Assembly (NCBI GenBank): GCA_022457155.1
Contig: JAJGOT010000353.1
Location: 58,501 to 122,500 of the forward strand
Reading direction: 5' to 3'
DNA length: 64,000 bases
Origin: Cladopsammia gracilis
Lineage: Eukaryota; Cnidaria; Anthozoa; Scleractinia; Dendrophylliidae
The notes beneath the pieces were generated by a model. It was not told where the DNA came from, made no database searches, and saw only the letters and a list, made by a program, of their open reading frames with translations. Of this stretch, positions 63,654 to 64,000 are shown one piece after another (position 1 is the first letter of the stretch; every line of letters starts with the position of its first letter). The translations under genes were made by a program, and so were the position numbers.

Positions 63654-64000
63654 GCAAGCTCGTTTCCAAGTGGCATAATGAAGAGAGAAGCTGATTCAAA
63701 CGAGGTTGCCTGTTTTAGTAACTTCCTCATCTCACTTCGAGATAGCATTTTTCTTTTCAAAACTGCTCAAAATTAAAACTAAAAAATCAGAGGAAGGTAT
63801 CAAGTGAATTTTCGAAGAGGGAATTAACCAGGCTGAGTTTTAGCGAGTTTTCCAAGACACAAGGAATGGGGTATTATCGACTGCTGTAACAACGTGTACC
63901 TGCTAGTGTGTGACAAGAGGCAACTGAGGAGCGAGAAGTGGGGCGGCCTAGAAAGCAAAATATAATAACAGACAACTTAAATATAACAAGACGCCTCAAG
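63654..64000. other. 3' flank of the phospholipase gene
   Basis: ATTAAA at 63772-63777, about 120 bases after the stop, is a candidate polyadenylation signal. Nothing else is recognised to the window end. Confidence 0.4.

Overview
This is eukaryotic nuclear DNA, most likely from an anthozoan cnidarian and probably a stony coral. The evidence is spliced genes with GT-AG introns, a duplicated TPR-CHAT gene of a type common in corals, a cnidarian-style conodipine-like phospholipase A2, and very dense short DNA transposons, tRNA-derived SINEs and palindromic repeats. There is no operon structure, rRNA or CRISPR array.

Layout. Positions 1-41.4 kb are a segmental-duplication landscape. Copy A (1-8090), copy B (about 8185-18365) and copy C (29897-39842) are versions of one roughly 8-10 kb unit, and each carries private insertions. 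The units sit beside a TPR-CHAT gene family. One paralog contributes only its first exon at the left edge (1-267, minus). A second, nearly complete one runs from 30167 down to 25754 (minus). It is interrupted by a 672-bp inverted-repeat element placed so that it could be spliced out as an intron, and it has a one-base frameshift at the TPR/CHAT junction. Copy C also received a Crypton-type tyrosine-recombinase gene carrying a truncated LINE (30376-33520), and it holds a large 21-bp minisatellite that grew inside tRNA-derived SINEs.

From 41.5 to 58.2 kb is a clean divergent gene pair: selenocysteine lyase SCLY (minus, 4 exons, 420 aa) and DENND11/LCHN (plus, 9 exons, 439 aa). Their start codons are about 245 bp apart, so they probably share a promoter. 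The DENND11 introns are loaded with nested piggyBac-, pogo- and hAT-like MITEs, two core-type SINEs and several long G or C tracts. From 58.2 to 62.3 kb is intergenic DNA with four more inverted-repeat elements. At 62.4-63.7 kb is a two-exon secreted phospholipase A2 of the conodipine type.

No shared pathway links the genes. TPR-CHAT is a predicted protease, possibly in innate immunity; SCLY recycles selenium; DENND11 is a putative Rab exchange factor; the phospholipase is secreted. The most unusual signals are structural. First, the possible transposon-made intron. Second, a recurring hairpin design in several unrelated palindromes, in which the stem ends in facing Y-GA-R steps capped by a C-GNA-G triloop. 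All homology calls come from reading sequence motifs; no database search was run.
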